From positions 1 through 14,669 of the forward strand of contig CAAGFD010000264.1 in the NCBI GenBank assembly GCA_900769035.1: a DNA stretch of 14,669 nucleotides, written 5' to 3'. This document shows positions 1 to 9,800 of the stretch, one piece after another. Positions within the stretch are counted from its first letter, which is position 1. The number at the start of each line of letters is the position of its first letter. The DNA is from Bacteroidales bacterium. GTDB taxonomy: Bacteria; Bacteroidota; Bacteroidia; Bacteroidales; Paludibacteraceae. The notes below the pieces were generated by a model. That model did no database searches. It had not been told where the DNA came from and worked only from the letters and a program-made list of their open reading frames with translations. The position numbers and the translations under genes were made by a program.

Positions 1-546
1 AGTTATTATTACTATGATGATATGGACAAGGTAAAAGTAAAGGTTAGCGGTTATGTAAAATATAACGGTTGGAAAGTTACTTCCGGTGGCTATACTACAG
101 GTAATGTTCCTTATGCCAATAAACCTATTGTAGTAAATGTCTATAGTAATTATTCTGACGCCGTTTTCTATTACGATGTAACAACCGATGCAAACGGCTA
201 TTTTACTTGTGAAGTCCCTGTGCCGAATTACAATAGCGCAGAAATTAGGTTAATAGTGAATAAAAATTATATAGATAATTCCTTCGAACATCATTACTAT
301 AATGTAGATTTAGCGGAATGGCAAACTCAAAAAACATCTGTCTATTATGAAGGAGAAGAAGAAGTTGATATTGAGTATACTACAGAGGGTGTTTTTGCTC
401 ATGAAGCAACCCTCGAACTTACAGCTTATCCTGTATCTCTTTTCGGTTTATATGGTATTGGAAACCCTGATTTAGATATTAAGGATGGTGCCGTAGTTTT
501 TACTTATGGTAACCTTCTCGGTTCTCAATGGTCTTGGAAATGGTAA
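1..546 (+). CDS. Partial beta-rich envelope protein, C-terminal part (paralogue of the lipoprotein at 1505-2536)
   Basis: The reading frame is open from base 1, so the true start and any signal peptide lie outside the window; the first Met at position 22 is probably internal. The visible 181 residues align with the second domain of the lipoprotein encoded at 1505-2536. Shared features are the pattern of a short strand, a G-W turn, a T-D-A-N/E-G turn, the motif H-H-Y-x-x-V-D-L-x-E-W-x-T-Q, then G-I-G-N-P-D and a C-terminal W-K-aromatic. By analogy it is probably the end of a lipoprotein anchored in the cell envelope, with a transthyretin- or CarboxypepD_reg-like beta-sandwich. I do not recognise a named family and no catalytic residues are apparent. 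Its stop codon lies 2 bp before the start of the barrel gene, which implies co-transcription and possibly translational coupling. Confidence 0.8.
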   Translation, partial: SYYYYDDMDKVKVKVSGYVKYNGWKVTSGGYTTGNVPYANKPIVVNVYSNYSDAVFYYDVTTDANGYFTCEVPVPNYNSAEIRLIVNKNYIDNSFEHHYYNVDLAEWQTQKTSVYYEGEEEVDIEYTTEGVFAHEATLELTAYPVSLFGLYGIGNPDLDIKDGAVVFTYGNLLGSQWSWKW

Positions 547-548
547 TT

Positions 549-1478
549 ATGAAAAGATATAGTTTATTCATATTATCTTTATTCCTGCTATTATCAACTA
601 TTTGTAATGCCCAAGAGCAACAACAGGTAACAGTTAAGGATTATAGTGCGTATCTGCCTAAAAGCGGAGACGTGGCTATCTCCGCTAACTTGAATCCTCT
701 TGCTACATATGCCGGTCAGCTTCTTAACGGCACTTTGGCTAATTCTTTGAAAGAATTTGGCGGTCAGCCTTATTATAATAACGACGTAAGAGATTATAAT
801 GTTTTGCCTGCCGACTTGATATCCATCTCTTTAAAGTATATGGTTACAGATAATTTCGCTACGCGAATAAATTTCGGTTACGGACTGATGCTCATTAACA
901 ATAAGCAATATGTGTATGATGATGCAGCCCTTGCAATCGACCCTTTCTCTCAGGCGAAAGTTATTGATACATACCGTATTACTGCCCATAGAGGATCGGT
1001 ATATCTTGGAGGTGAATATAGAATTGGCAAAGGACGACTCCAAGGTGTGTTCAGCGCAGGTATCAATTATGTAGTTGCTCAAGAAACTGTAGACTGCTCT
1101 TATGGCAATGCCATGACGGATATAAATCAAAATCCGTCGATCGCAGATGCCGGCTTTAATGTAATACTGCCTGACAAAAGCGGTATGATTAATGGCAGGT
1201 ATATCGATAAATACTCCTTCTATCATGGTATAGGAGTGTCAGGAGGCGTTGGTATTGAGTATTTCGTTGCCCCGAAAATATCTCTCGGTGCCGAGGTAAA
1301 TCTCTCTTTACTTTGTGCCTTCAAAACTAAAGATAATTACACTGCCGAGGCTTACAACACTATTTCCGGAAAACCGGATGTGTGGGTGCAAAAAGTGAGT
1401 CCCGTGAGTGTACTTCTCGATTTCGGCACCTCTAATATAGGTGCAAACTTTACTATTAATTTTTACATTTCTCGTTAA
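549..1478 (+). CDS. Predicted outer-membrane beta-barrel protein, copy 1
   Basis: This is a 309-residue exported protein. The start chosen is the ATG at 549, because it gives a normal signal peptide (M-K-R-Y, hydrophobic core, cleavage after N-A at residue 21, Gln at +1). The in-frame ATG at 528 would overlap the upstream gene and add seven residues before the basic n-region. The mature part alternates aromatic and hydrophobic residues with glycine-rich turns, as in small Bacteroidota outer-membrane barrels, and ends in a strand N-F-Y-I-S-R. Blocks shared with the paralogue at 2565-3488 are DYSAYLPKSGD (31-41), K-Y-x-V-T-D-x-F-A-T-R-I-N (96-108), D-A-A-L-A-I-D-P-F-S-Q (125-135), L-G-G-E-Y-R-x-G-K-G-R (153-163), G-N-A-x-T-D-I-N-Q-N-P-S (176-187) and F-V-A-P-K-I-S-L-G (229-237). 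Its partner is probably the lipoprotein encoded beside it. The substrate or function is unknown. Confidence 0.87.
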   Translation: MKRYSLFILSLFLLLSTICNAQEQQQVTVKDYSAYLPKSGDVAISANLNPLATYAGQLLNGTLANSLKEFGGQPYYNNDVRDYNVLPADLISISLKYMVTDNFATRINFGYGLMLINNKQYVYDDAALAIDPFSQAKVIDTYRITAHRGSVYLGGEYRIGKGRLQGVFSAGINYVVAQETVDCSYGNAMTDINQNPSIADAGFNVILPDKSGMINGRYIDKYSFYHGIGVSGGVGIEYFVAPKISLGAEVNLSLLCAFKTKDNYTAEAYNTISGKPDVWVQKVSPVSVLLDFGTSNIGANFTINFYISR

Positions 1479-1504
1479 ATCATTACTTTTAATATTATCA
1501 AATT

Positions 1505-2536
1505 ATGAAATATATTTTTAAAATAGCCGCTGTAGCCCTCGTTGCTCTGTTGGTTGCATTGCAAGCTTGCAATAAATCAGAATTAAATTTAGATACTTTT
1601 ACCGGTAAGGCTACCGTTACCGGTTATGTTGAAATTCATACTTATACAGAATCTGTTGAAGATTATTTGCCTGCAGTAGGTAAAACTGTAGTGGTAGAAG
1701 TTGCTAATTCAGAGTATTGTGCCGGTGCTGTAGGAGTTAAATATTTCTATGGTGTTACTGACGAAAACGGTAAATTCTCTATCGAAGTACCTGTTACAAA
1801 TAAGGGCGTTCAAGCAACGGTTTATGGCGAATCTTTCGTTTATGAAAATTATCTATATAATGAAGTTTTAAATGGTACTTCAGCTAATTATATCGATGCT
1901 GTAATGACTACCGCTACTACAAAAATTACATTGCGGGATGGTGATACTTATTATTATGCCGGCTGTTATACAATTGAATCTGCTTCTGATGTAGAAACCG
2001 AGATGCAGGAAGTGGTTTTAAAAGGTAAATTAACTTATACAGGTTGGGAGTCGGTTGGTTCTGAATTCGTAGGAACATCTATTCCTTACGACAATATGCC
2101 TTTTATGATTTATGTTTTAACTGATAATAATTTAGATGGTACTATCTCTGTACAAGATATTAGTGAAGATTATTTCTTATTTAAAGGTACTACAGATGCT
2201 GAGGGTATGTTTGAACTTAAAGTTAATATCCCTGTTTCTAAAAGTTATGGGTTTGAGTTACAAGTTTCTCATCTCAACAATAATTTTGTTCATCACTATT
2301 TTGATGTAGACCTTAATGAATGGGGAACTCAAATAGTTCCTACACTTTTTGAAGGATATAAAAGTTATTCAAGCGAGAATTATATCTACGGTAATATAGT
2401 GGATCTTGGTGTAAAAAATATAACTACTACTCCGATGGCAAAAGAGCAAGTGCGTGGTATTGGCAATCCTGATGTAGACTATTCCGGTTTGACTCTACTC
2501 TATAAAAATGGAGATCGCATCGGTTGGAAATATTAA
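1505..2536 (+). CDS. Two-domain beta-sandwich lipoprotein
   Basis: This is a 343-residue protein with a lipoprotein signal peptide: a basic start, a hydrophobic core, then L-Q-A-C with the lipidated Cys at residue 22. A short S-E-rich stretch follows the Cys, but it does not clearly match a surface-export signal, so the side of the outer membrane is uncertain. Two related beta domains follow, at about residues 35-135 and 168-343. Each has a G-x-V/L opening strand and a hinge of the form T-D-E-N-G-K-F-S or T-D-A-E-G-M-F-E before a V-P-V/I-P-V strand, which resembles transthyretin/CarboxypepD_reg-like folds. The second domain carries H-H-Y-F-D-V-D-L-N-E-W-G-T-Q and G-I-G-N-P-D and matches the partial gene at 1-546. 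It lies 26 bp after one barrel gene and 28 bp before another, inside one likely operon. No enzymatic motif is seen. A structural or ligand-binding role beside the barrel protein is an inference. Confidence 0.87.
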   Translation: MKYIFKIAAVALVALLVALQACNKSELNLDTFTGKATVTGYVEIHTYTESVEDYLPAVGKTVVVEVANSEYCAGAVGVKYFYGVTDENGKFSIEVPVTNKGVQATVYGESFVYENYLYNEVLNGTSANYIDAVMTTATTKITLRDGDTYYYAGCYTIESASDVETEMQEVVLKGKLTYTGWESVGSEFVGTSIPYDNMPFMIYVLTDNNLDGTISVQDISEDYFLFKGTTDAEGMFELKVNIPVSKSYGFELQVSHLNNNFVHHYFDVDLNEWGTQIVPTLFEGYKSYSSENYIYGNIVDLGVKNITTTPMAKEQVRGIGNPDVDYSGLTLLYKNGDRIGWKY

Positions 2537-2564
2537 TTAATTAACTTTTAAACTTTTAGACGAT

Positions 2565-3488
2565 ATGAAAAATATAAAATACATTTTCGCTGTTGTGCTC
2601 TCCGCTGCTATGCTTTTTGCCAATGCACAAGAGGCTGCTAAAGTAAAAGATTATAGTGCTTATCTTCCGAAAAGCGGAGATTTGGGTATCACTATCAACG
2701 CTGTACCTATCCTTACTTATGTAGGTCAGTTGGCTAACGGTGCCACTGCCAATTCGCTCAACGAGTTTGGTGGTCAACCTCTTCATAATAAAACGGTGAG
2801 AGACCTCGGTATGCTCGATGATGATTTGCTCTCTATCTCTATGAAGTATTTAGTTACCGATAAATTTGCAACTCGCATCAACCTCGGTTTCAACTATATG
2901 TATTATAACCAAAGAGAATATTCTCTAAATGATGCCGCTCTTGCTATCGATCCGTTCTCTCAAGATAAAGTTATCGATTCCAGGAAAAGCAATCATGCAA
3001 ACATAAGCCTCTTCCTCGGTGGTGAATATCGCCTCGGTAAAGGTCGCGTACAAGGTATTTTCGGCGGTGGTCTCAGTTATGTGGCTTTGATAGACAATTA
3101 TTCTTATTCTTGGGGTAATGCTATCACCGATATCAATCAAAACCCTTCTTCCGCTTTCATTACTGCTACTGAATTACCAGACCGTACCGGCGTTATCAAT
3201 CCTCGTCTTTTGAAAAATAATGTTATGAGCGGTCATTATTTCGGTGTAACCGGTTTCGTTGGCGTTGAATGGTTCGTTGCCCCTAAAATATCTCTTGGTG
3301 GCGAGGTTAACCTCTCTATCTATGGCGGTGTAGGCGGTAAACAAGATCAACTTATTGAAGGTTATAGCACCATTACCGGCAAACGCACTGAATGGACCGA
3401 AAAAATTCGCCCTAATTCAAACGGCTTCTTCTTCGGTACCGGTAACTTCGGTGCAAACGTTAGTGTAAACTTTTATATAACAAGATAA
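2565..3488 (+). CDS. Predicted outer-membrane beta-barrel protein, copy 2
   Basis: This is a 307-residue paralogue of the product of 549-1478. It has a signal peptide of the same length (cleavage after A-N-A at residue 21, Gln at +1) and the same conserved blocks in the same order, beginning with DYSAYLPKSGD at 29-39. It also keeps the final strand, N-F-Y-I-T-R. The copies differ mainly in the loop regions, for example after the D-P-F-S-Q-x-K-V-I-D block and after the D-I-N-Q-N-P-S block, where externally exposed loops of a barrel would be expected. It is the last gene of the operon: a strong terminator begins about 35 bp after its stop. I do not recognise a named family. An outer-membrane location is inferred from composition and strand pattern. 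The function is unknown. Confidence 0.87.
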   Translation: MKNIKYIFAVVLSAAMLFANAQEAAKVKDYSAYLPKSGDLGITINAVPILTYVGQLANGATANSLNEFGGQPLHNKTVRDLGMLDDDLLSISMKYLVTDKFATRINLGFNYMYYNQREYSLNDAALAIDPFSQDKVIDSRKSNHANISLFLGGEYRLGKGRVQGIFGGGLSYVALIDNYSYSWGNAITDINQNPSSAFITATELPDRTGVINPRLLKNNVMSGHYFGVTGFVGVEWFVAPKISLGGEVNLSIYGGVGGKQDQLIEGYSTITGKRTEWTEKIRPNSNGFFFGTGNFGANVSVNFYITR

Positions 3489-3523
3489 GATACATTTTGT
3501 TTGGATTTTTTCCATCATTTTAG

Positions 3524-3559
3524 CGGACGAATGCCATAAAGGCATCCGTCCGTTTTTTT
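3524..3559 (+). terminator. Rho-independent terminator of the lipoprotein/barrel operon
   Basis: A 12-position stem (left arm 3524-3535, right arm 3541-3552) has one A/C mismatch, a 5-base loop ATAAA, and a run of seven T at 3553-3559. The arms start C-G-G-A-C-G and end C-G-T-C-C-G. It begins 35 bp after the stop codon at 3486-3488 and separates this operon from the giant gene. Confidence 0.93.
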
Positions 3560-3610
3560 AACTAAAATTGGTACTTCATCAGCATAATATGTTAAAAAAT
3601 CATTTTATTA

Positions 3611-3640
3611 TTGTGGAGAAAAAAATATGTAGTACCTTTG
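3611..3640 (+). promoter_or_regulatory. Bacteroidota-type promoter of the giant surface-protein gene
   Basis: TACCTTTG at 3633-3640 matches the Bacteroidota -7 consensus TAnnTTTG. A TTG at 3611-3613 lies 19 bp upstream, fitting the -33 element. Transcription would start a few bases after 3640, giving an AT-rich leader of roughly 110-120 bases before the start codon at 3762. I saw no riboswitch-like or strong hairpin structure in that leader. The promoter lies after the operon terminator, so the giant gene is probably transcribed on its own. Confidence 0.75.
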
Positions 3641-3761
3641 CCAAGTCGAACTATAGTCTATAAAGCTATTTATATATCTATAATTCAAACAAATAAGTAA
3701 ATCAATCTTACCCATTAAAAATTATTTAATCTATATTTTTATTAATTATATTTATATGCTT

Positions 3762-3836
3762 ATGAAAAGACAATCTCTGTTGATGCTATCCTTTTTAGTA
3801 TCTCTATTGCTTTTTGGAGGCGGATTTCTTAAATCT
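3762..3836 (+). other. Signal peptide of the giant protein
   Basis: Residues 1-25: a basic start (M-K-R-Q), a Leu/Phe/Val-rich core, a G-G-G turn, and F-L-K-S before Gln 26. Cleavage at S25/Q26 exposes an N-terminal Gln, common in Bacteroidota exported proteins. This directs Sec export to the periplasm before T9SS crosses the outer membrane. Confidence 0.85.
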
Positions 3837-6800
3837 CAAACCGTACTGCTCAATGAGAATTTCAATTCTATGACGGGGGCGGAAGCGGTGCCATCGGGGT
3901 GGGATAACTCCGATTATACCGTCGCGGCAGGCGAGGTGTGGAAATATTATAACAACGCCACGGAAAATTACGACGGCGTTTGCCTCAGATTCAACTCTTA
4001 TAATTCGTCCCAAGGGGAGTATTCAGTGCTCAAAACACCGGAAATTAACATCTCCGTGCCGGTAGAATTATCCTTTATGTACAAAAATCCTACAGGTGGT
4101 AGGATGATTGTTTATCTCGATAATAACGTCCTCGATACATTGGAAAATGTAACTACGTGGACCGAGTATGTCTATTCTCTTAACGCTTTTGTAAACAGCA
4201 CCAATGCAAGGGTCGTTTTTAAAAGTATCAGCAACGGTGGCTCCGGTAAGGCTTATCATTACCTCGATAACGTGAGGGTGGCTGAGCCTCCTACCTGTAA
4301 AAAACCGATCGACCTGATTGCTTCTTACATCACTACAAATTCCGCTACTCTGAGTTGGAATATCGATAGCAGGGGCAACGACCCTGATGCTTACCGAGTT
4401 ACCATCCGTGAGGTAAATACCGGAAATACTATTTGTAGCGATTCCGTTATCAGCAGTTCGTTAAAGCAATTTACTATCAACGGTCTTTCGCCTAATACCG
4501 CTTATGCGGCTACCGTTCGTAGCGACTGCTCCGGTAATAACTATGGTTACAGCGAGTATGCTCCGTATTACAGCTTTACTACCCTTTGTAACAATGTAAC
4601 ATTTCCTATCCTGAATAATTTTGATGGGGAGACGGGTGATATCCCCGCTTGTTGGACTATCCCTTCGGGCTATAATCGTGGCACTGCGCTGCAAACGGCA
4701 GTTACTTCTACCGGTAGCGGAAAAGCATTGTTGATTGCCGATGATAACACTTACGATGGTCTTATCACCACAGGTGTCTTTATGGCTAAATCCGATTCCA
4801 TACAGGTGAATCTTAAATATTATGCCACTACAAATGCCAAATTAGAGGTTGGTATCACTCGAAATCCTTATGACTTCAGCTATATGGTGATTATCGGCAC
4901 TGTGAATATTACGAATACAAATAGTTGGGTGCCTGCCCGCTTTAATTCTTCAATACTCTCATCTATACCTGATTATGGCGATACTGTGTGCGTGGTACTC
5001 CGTGCTTCTGCCGGTAATGTTTATGTCGACGATTTTTCTGCCGTGCTCAATGAGGGCTGTTCCCGACTCGAGAATGTCAGCATCTCTAACGTCTCTTATA
5101 ATTCCGCCGTGCTGAATTGGGATGAGGAATTTATCCCTGCCGGCAATTATGTGGCTCGCATTACTAATGGTAATAACGTCAATTTTCAGTCATTTACTCA
5201 AGTGCCTTATACTTTGAGTTTACAACAAAATACTGATTATACTATTTCCGTTGCAGCGGTTTGTAATCAAGGTGATACCTCTGAGTGGAGCGTGCCTGTT
5301 TCCATCTCCACGCTGTGCTATAACGAGGAAGATAGTTATTTTGAAGATTTCGAGGATAAACTGCCGGATTGTTGGCTTTTTGCCCAAACCAAACTTGGCT
5401 CCGGTAGCGGTAGCGACCGTGGTGCCGCTTGTTGGACTTTGAATACATCCACTACTTATACCAATAATAGTAAGAAGAGCCTTAAAGCTCAATACGGCAA
5501 ATCCGGAGGTAGATATATTGCCGTGCTCCCTGCTATGAATATCCCGGCTGCTAATGCTTATGAGGTTGGTTTCTTTATGTATCGTACTGCTTCTACCTCG
5601 TCTACTACCGCTACTAAACTTAAAGAGTGCGTCAATGTATGGGTTAATACTACTGCCGATACTATCGGTGGTGTGAAATTAGGCTCTGTAGGTACATATA
5701 CGGGTGCCTATCCTGTAGTTGCCGAGAAGGGTATGTATGAGTATTATTATAAAATACCTATGTCGGGCGATGTGTATGTTATTTTTGAATATTGTACACA
5801 ATATGGTACTGCCGCTTATATCGATGATGTGTCGGTACATGCGTCTCCTTCTTGCCGTAAAGTGAAGGATATTAAGCTTGATGGCACTACTACAAATACC
5901 GCTACTATCAGTTGGACCCGTGGAGAGAATGAAACTCAATATCTTGTAAATTACAGATATATCTCTAAATATAATGAAGTAAATCCTGATACCGTATATG
6001 GCAATCAGATGCTCGTAAACGGCACAAGTTGTGTGATAGAAAACCTTCCGATAGGCGACATTATTGAACTTAAAGGTAGTGTGGCATCTTATTGCGGTGC
6101 CGGTGATACTTCCGTTTGGGTGGATTTCGTTTTTGAGAATGTCTACACCAAAGCAAATGTTTATTCTATTCCTTTTGCAGAAGAGTTCAACAGGGTTTCT
6201 TCCAAGTTGTTCCCACCTGCCGGTTGGTCACGTGCCGTGATAAAAGAGAATGGTACATCATCCACAAATTATGGTGAAGGAACATGGGTTGGTGTGTCTA
6301 CTACTTCTACTACTTCCAATAATTATAATATTCCGGGTGGTGCCAATTTCATGAAATGTACTGCCGGAAATAGAATAGTACTTGCCACTCCGGCTTTGAA
6401 TTTCGACCCTACCAAGCGTTATCAAGTGGTATTTACCATGTATCGTCATAATTCTAATAAAGCAAACGAAGGTTTGCGTATTTTGGTTTCTCCTACTCCG
6501 GACGATACTCTTAATGCTGTGGTGGGTGGCTTCTATAATGCTTATTATATGAATGCTCCGGCAGAGGCTAAAAACGGTAAATACGAGTATACCCTTGAGC
6601 TCCCTGCCAATATAGGCGGCGAGAATTACGTTCTCTTCGAGGGTATTTCAAATAATGGTAATACTTTCTATCTCGATGATGTGTATATCGAGGAGGTGCC
6701 TGATTGTAAGCGACTAAAAGATTTTAAAGTTGAGGCTTTGTCAAAAGATTCAGTGCTTGTAACAGTGACAGATACTGCTTGGCATAATGATACATGGCAG

Positions 6801-9800
6801 GCTTGCTTTGTAGCTCCGGGTGCAGATCCTCAAGAGGCTACTACAATATTCACCTCTAACGGAGGCGTCGCCTCTATCGAGGCTTTCGGACTTCAACCGG
6901 ATTTCCCTTACGAGGTATATATCCGTCGCTATTGTAGCCCGGATTCTCAATCTCCTTGGAGCAGAAAATCTTTGTCCGTACGCACTCATTGCGATGCCTT
7001 TATCATTACGGCAGAAAACGATTTTATTGAAGATTTCGAAACACGTTTTGTAGTAAAATCTACTACAGATACCATTAAGGGTTGCTTCTTCCAACAATAT
7101 CAAAGAGAAAAATCTACAACCGCTAGTGGTTATCTCTATTGTGTAGAGAAAGTTACCGCGTCAAATCCTACTGCGGAAGTACTCCCTTACAAGGGAAATA
7201 GATTTGCAAGAAACGGCGTTAATTACCATAACTGGACGTATCGCCATTTCCACCTCGAGGCTGGTAAGCAGTATAAAATGCAGGTTTATGGTTGTATAAC
7301 TCGTGCCGATGAAGACGACAATACACAAGGTGCTTATTTTGCAATGGGTTATGCTTCTGTTGCCGATACTGCAGCTTTCCGCCGCAACACTTTCCTTAGC
7401 ACATTTACAAATTCCACTTCATGGACTCCGATAACAGGTTATTTCACCGTGCCACAAACAGGTGATTATTACCTTGGTCTGTACTCTTTTGCTACAAATT
7501 CTTCTATAGTAAATGCAGTATGTATCGACGAACTTTCGGTAAGCGAAATCTCTTGTGTGCCACCGCTCAATATCGAGGCACAGGCGGGAGTCGACTCTGC
7601 CACTATCTCATTTACTTATGTTGCTGATAGTGTGGAAGTGCGCGTCTCTTCCGTAGAGTGTGATAAGTATTATCCGCTATACGATGTGTACCAAAATACG
7701 ACTACTGCTACAAGCTTTAAAATAGGTGGTTTACAGCCTAATACCGAGTATTGGTACACTGTGCGCTCTTTTTGCAGCGGTAAGCCGAGCGAGTGGAGCT
7801 CTGTGTCTACTTTCCGTACTAAATGTGCCCCTGTAAGTCTGCCTATCCAAGAAAATTTCGAGCTTGCATCCGACCTCGCTTGTTGGAGTTCGCTCGGATA
7901 TAACACTTCCAGCGTGTTCAAAGTCACTTCCGAACAGCAGAAAGTGGGTCAGCGCTCATTTAAAGTGAACGGCGTAACAATAATTACTCCGGAGCTCAAT
8001 GTGGCTTCGCTTGCTAATGTTACTATCTCCGGATATGCCTATTCTACTACTTTTGGCATCTCTTTCGATATAGGTGTTATTAACGACCCTACCAATGTAG
8101 ATAGTTACGAGCATGTGCAAACGGTGACTTTGTCTTCTTCTTACACTTGGAATCAGTTTAATGCCGACTTCAGCGTGCTTAACACTCCGGATTATGCCGA
8201 ATTTGCCAATGCAAAATATATCGCCATAGTAGTAAATGCCGGTACCACATGCTATTTCGATGATATCATCATCTCTCAAGCACCATCGTGCCCAATGCCT
8301 ACTAATGTGGAAGTGGTTAATGTAGAAAATGATAAAGCGCGTATTCGTTGGAATGCCGGTGGAGCTGAAACTCAATGGCATGTTCGCGGTTTACGTTACA
8401 TCCCTGCCGGCGATGATGTCGACATTATTGCCGATATCGATACGGTAGTTACTGTTAATGATATTACTTTCGGCGGTTTGTATGCTTCTTCCGAATATAT
8501 GTTCGAGGTTGTAGCTCTTTGCTCCCCTTCCGACGAAAGTTATGTGGCTTATTCTACGAATTTCACTACTTATTGCGAGCCATATAACTATTTCTATAAT
8601 ATCAACGTAGATGATTTTTACAGAACGAATACCTCTTATCAAGGCTCATTGCCGGATTGCTGGGCTTCTGTTTCTTATCCGGAATTCAAGTATAACGGTT
8701 GGAATTATAAGCCTTTTACATCAAGTGGTAGTTCAGGTCCTCCTACAACAAATTATTATATAGAGTTTACCAGTACTTCTCTAAATGCTAGTCACAACAT
8801 GGCACAACTTATGTCGCCGATATTAGACCTTACCGGTGTGGATACTACTAAAAACGAGACGGCAAAAGTATTCTTTACTCTTGAGAATTATGCCGCAGAT
8901 ACGATATTCGTTTGCGTCTCTACCGATTTCGGAAAAACTATTGCCGATACATTGACGTTTGTGGTATATTCTGCTGATAATCCGATGGAATACATCTTCG
9001 ATAGGGAGGTGGATTTGAAGAAATATGCCGGCGAAAAAGTGCGTATCATTTTCCAAACTACATCTACGGGTGGACAACGTTCCGACCTCTCTTCGTTGTT
9101 GAATAATAGTGCTCGTGCCCGTATGCGTGCCTTCGACTTCCAATACGTAGACCCGTGTATCCGCCCTATTTCTATCGGTGTGGATAGCTGTAAATCTACT
9201 TATGTAAAAGCATATATCACCGATAGTATCAGCAGTAACCTTAATTGGGAATATGTGGCTGTAGAGCCTGGTGCCGACCCTTACTCTGCTACTCCGGTGG
9301 CTTTCAGCACTACCAGTCATTACACTTATACCCAGCATATTCCGTTTACCGTAAGTAATTTGCTCCCAAGCAAGACTTACGATTTGTACGTGCGTACTAC
9401 TTGTGGTGCCGGTAGTGTAAGTAAATGGCTCGGTCCTGCATCTATCCGTACCGCTTGTGCCGATATTATCAATATCCCTTATGCCGAAAGTTTCGAAACG
9501 CTCACTTCCGCCGCTTTGATAGAGAGCAACGGTTGCTTCTCATTCTACACCCAAGCTCCGGAATCAAGCTCTTATCCTTCTTTTGCTTCCGGCACTAAAT
9601 ATTATGCCGCTTCAGGCAACTACTGCTTGTCGATGAGTTCTTCCATCGATTACCCTATCTTTATGATTTTGCCTAAATTCGACGTGCCTGTCACCGAACT
9701 TCAATTGTCGTTTGCTTATCGCTATCAGATGCTTAATAATGGCGATGCCCCTATCGTTGTGGGCTTGATGCGTAACTCTGCAGATGCCGAGTCGTTCGTG

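Larger units (their letters stand above)
1..3488 (+). repeat. Tandem duplication of a lipoprotein plus beta-barrel gene pair
   Basis: Copy A is the partial envelope protein (1-546) plus barrel (549-1478). Copy B is the lipoprotein (1505-2536) plus barrel (2565-3488). Both members of each pair are paralogous and gene order and strand are kept, so the pair duplicated as a unit. The proteins have diverged substantially outside the conserved blocks, so this is not a recent assembly duplicate. Whether a further copy lies upstream cannot be seen. Confidence 0.82.

Noticed and set aside
528..548. Upstream ATG start for the first barrel gene
   Set aside because: It would overlap the preceding gene and put extra residues before an otherwise textbook signal peptide. 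The paralogue begins directly with M-K.
831..1226. 131-codon open frame on the minus strand inside the first barrel gene
   Set aside because: It is antisense to a well-supported gene, has no signal or domain pattern, and is explained by codon use of the sense gene.
3641..3761. Riboswitch or structured leader before the giant gene
   Set aside because: The leader is AT-rich and contains only short weak self-complementary bits such as that around the CTATAGTCTATA string. No known riboswitch pattern was recognised.
6820..7053. 77-codon plus-strand frame overlapping the giant gene in another frame
   Set aside because: No start context or protein-like pattern; the continuous modular protein in the main frame accounts for this DNA.
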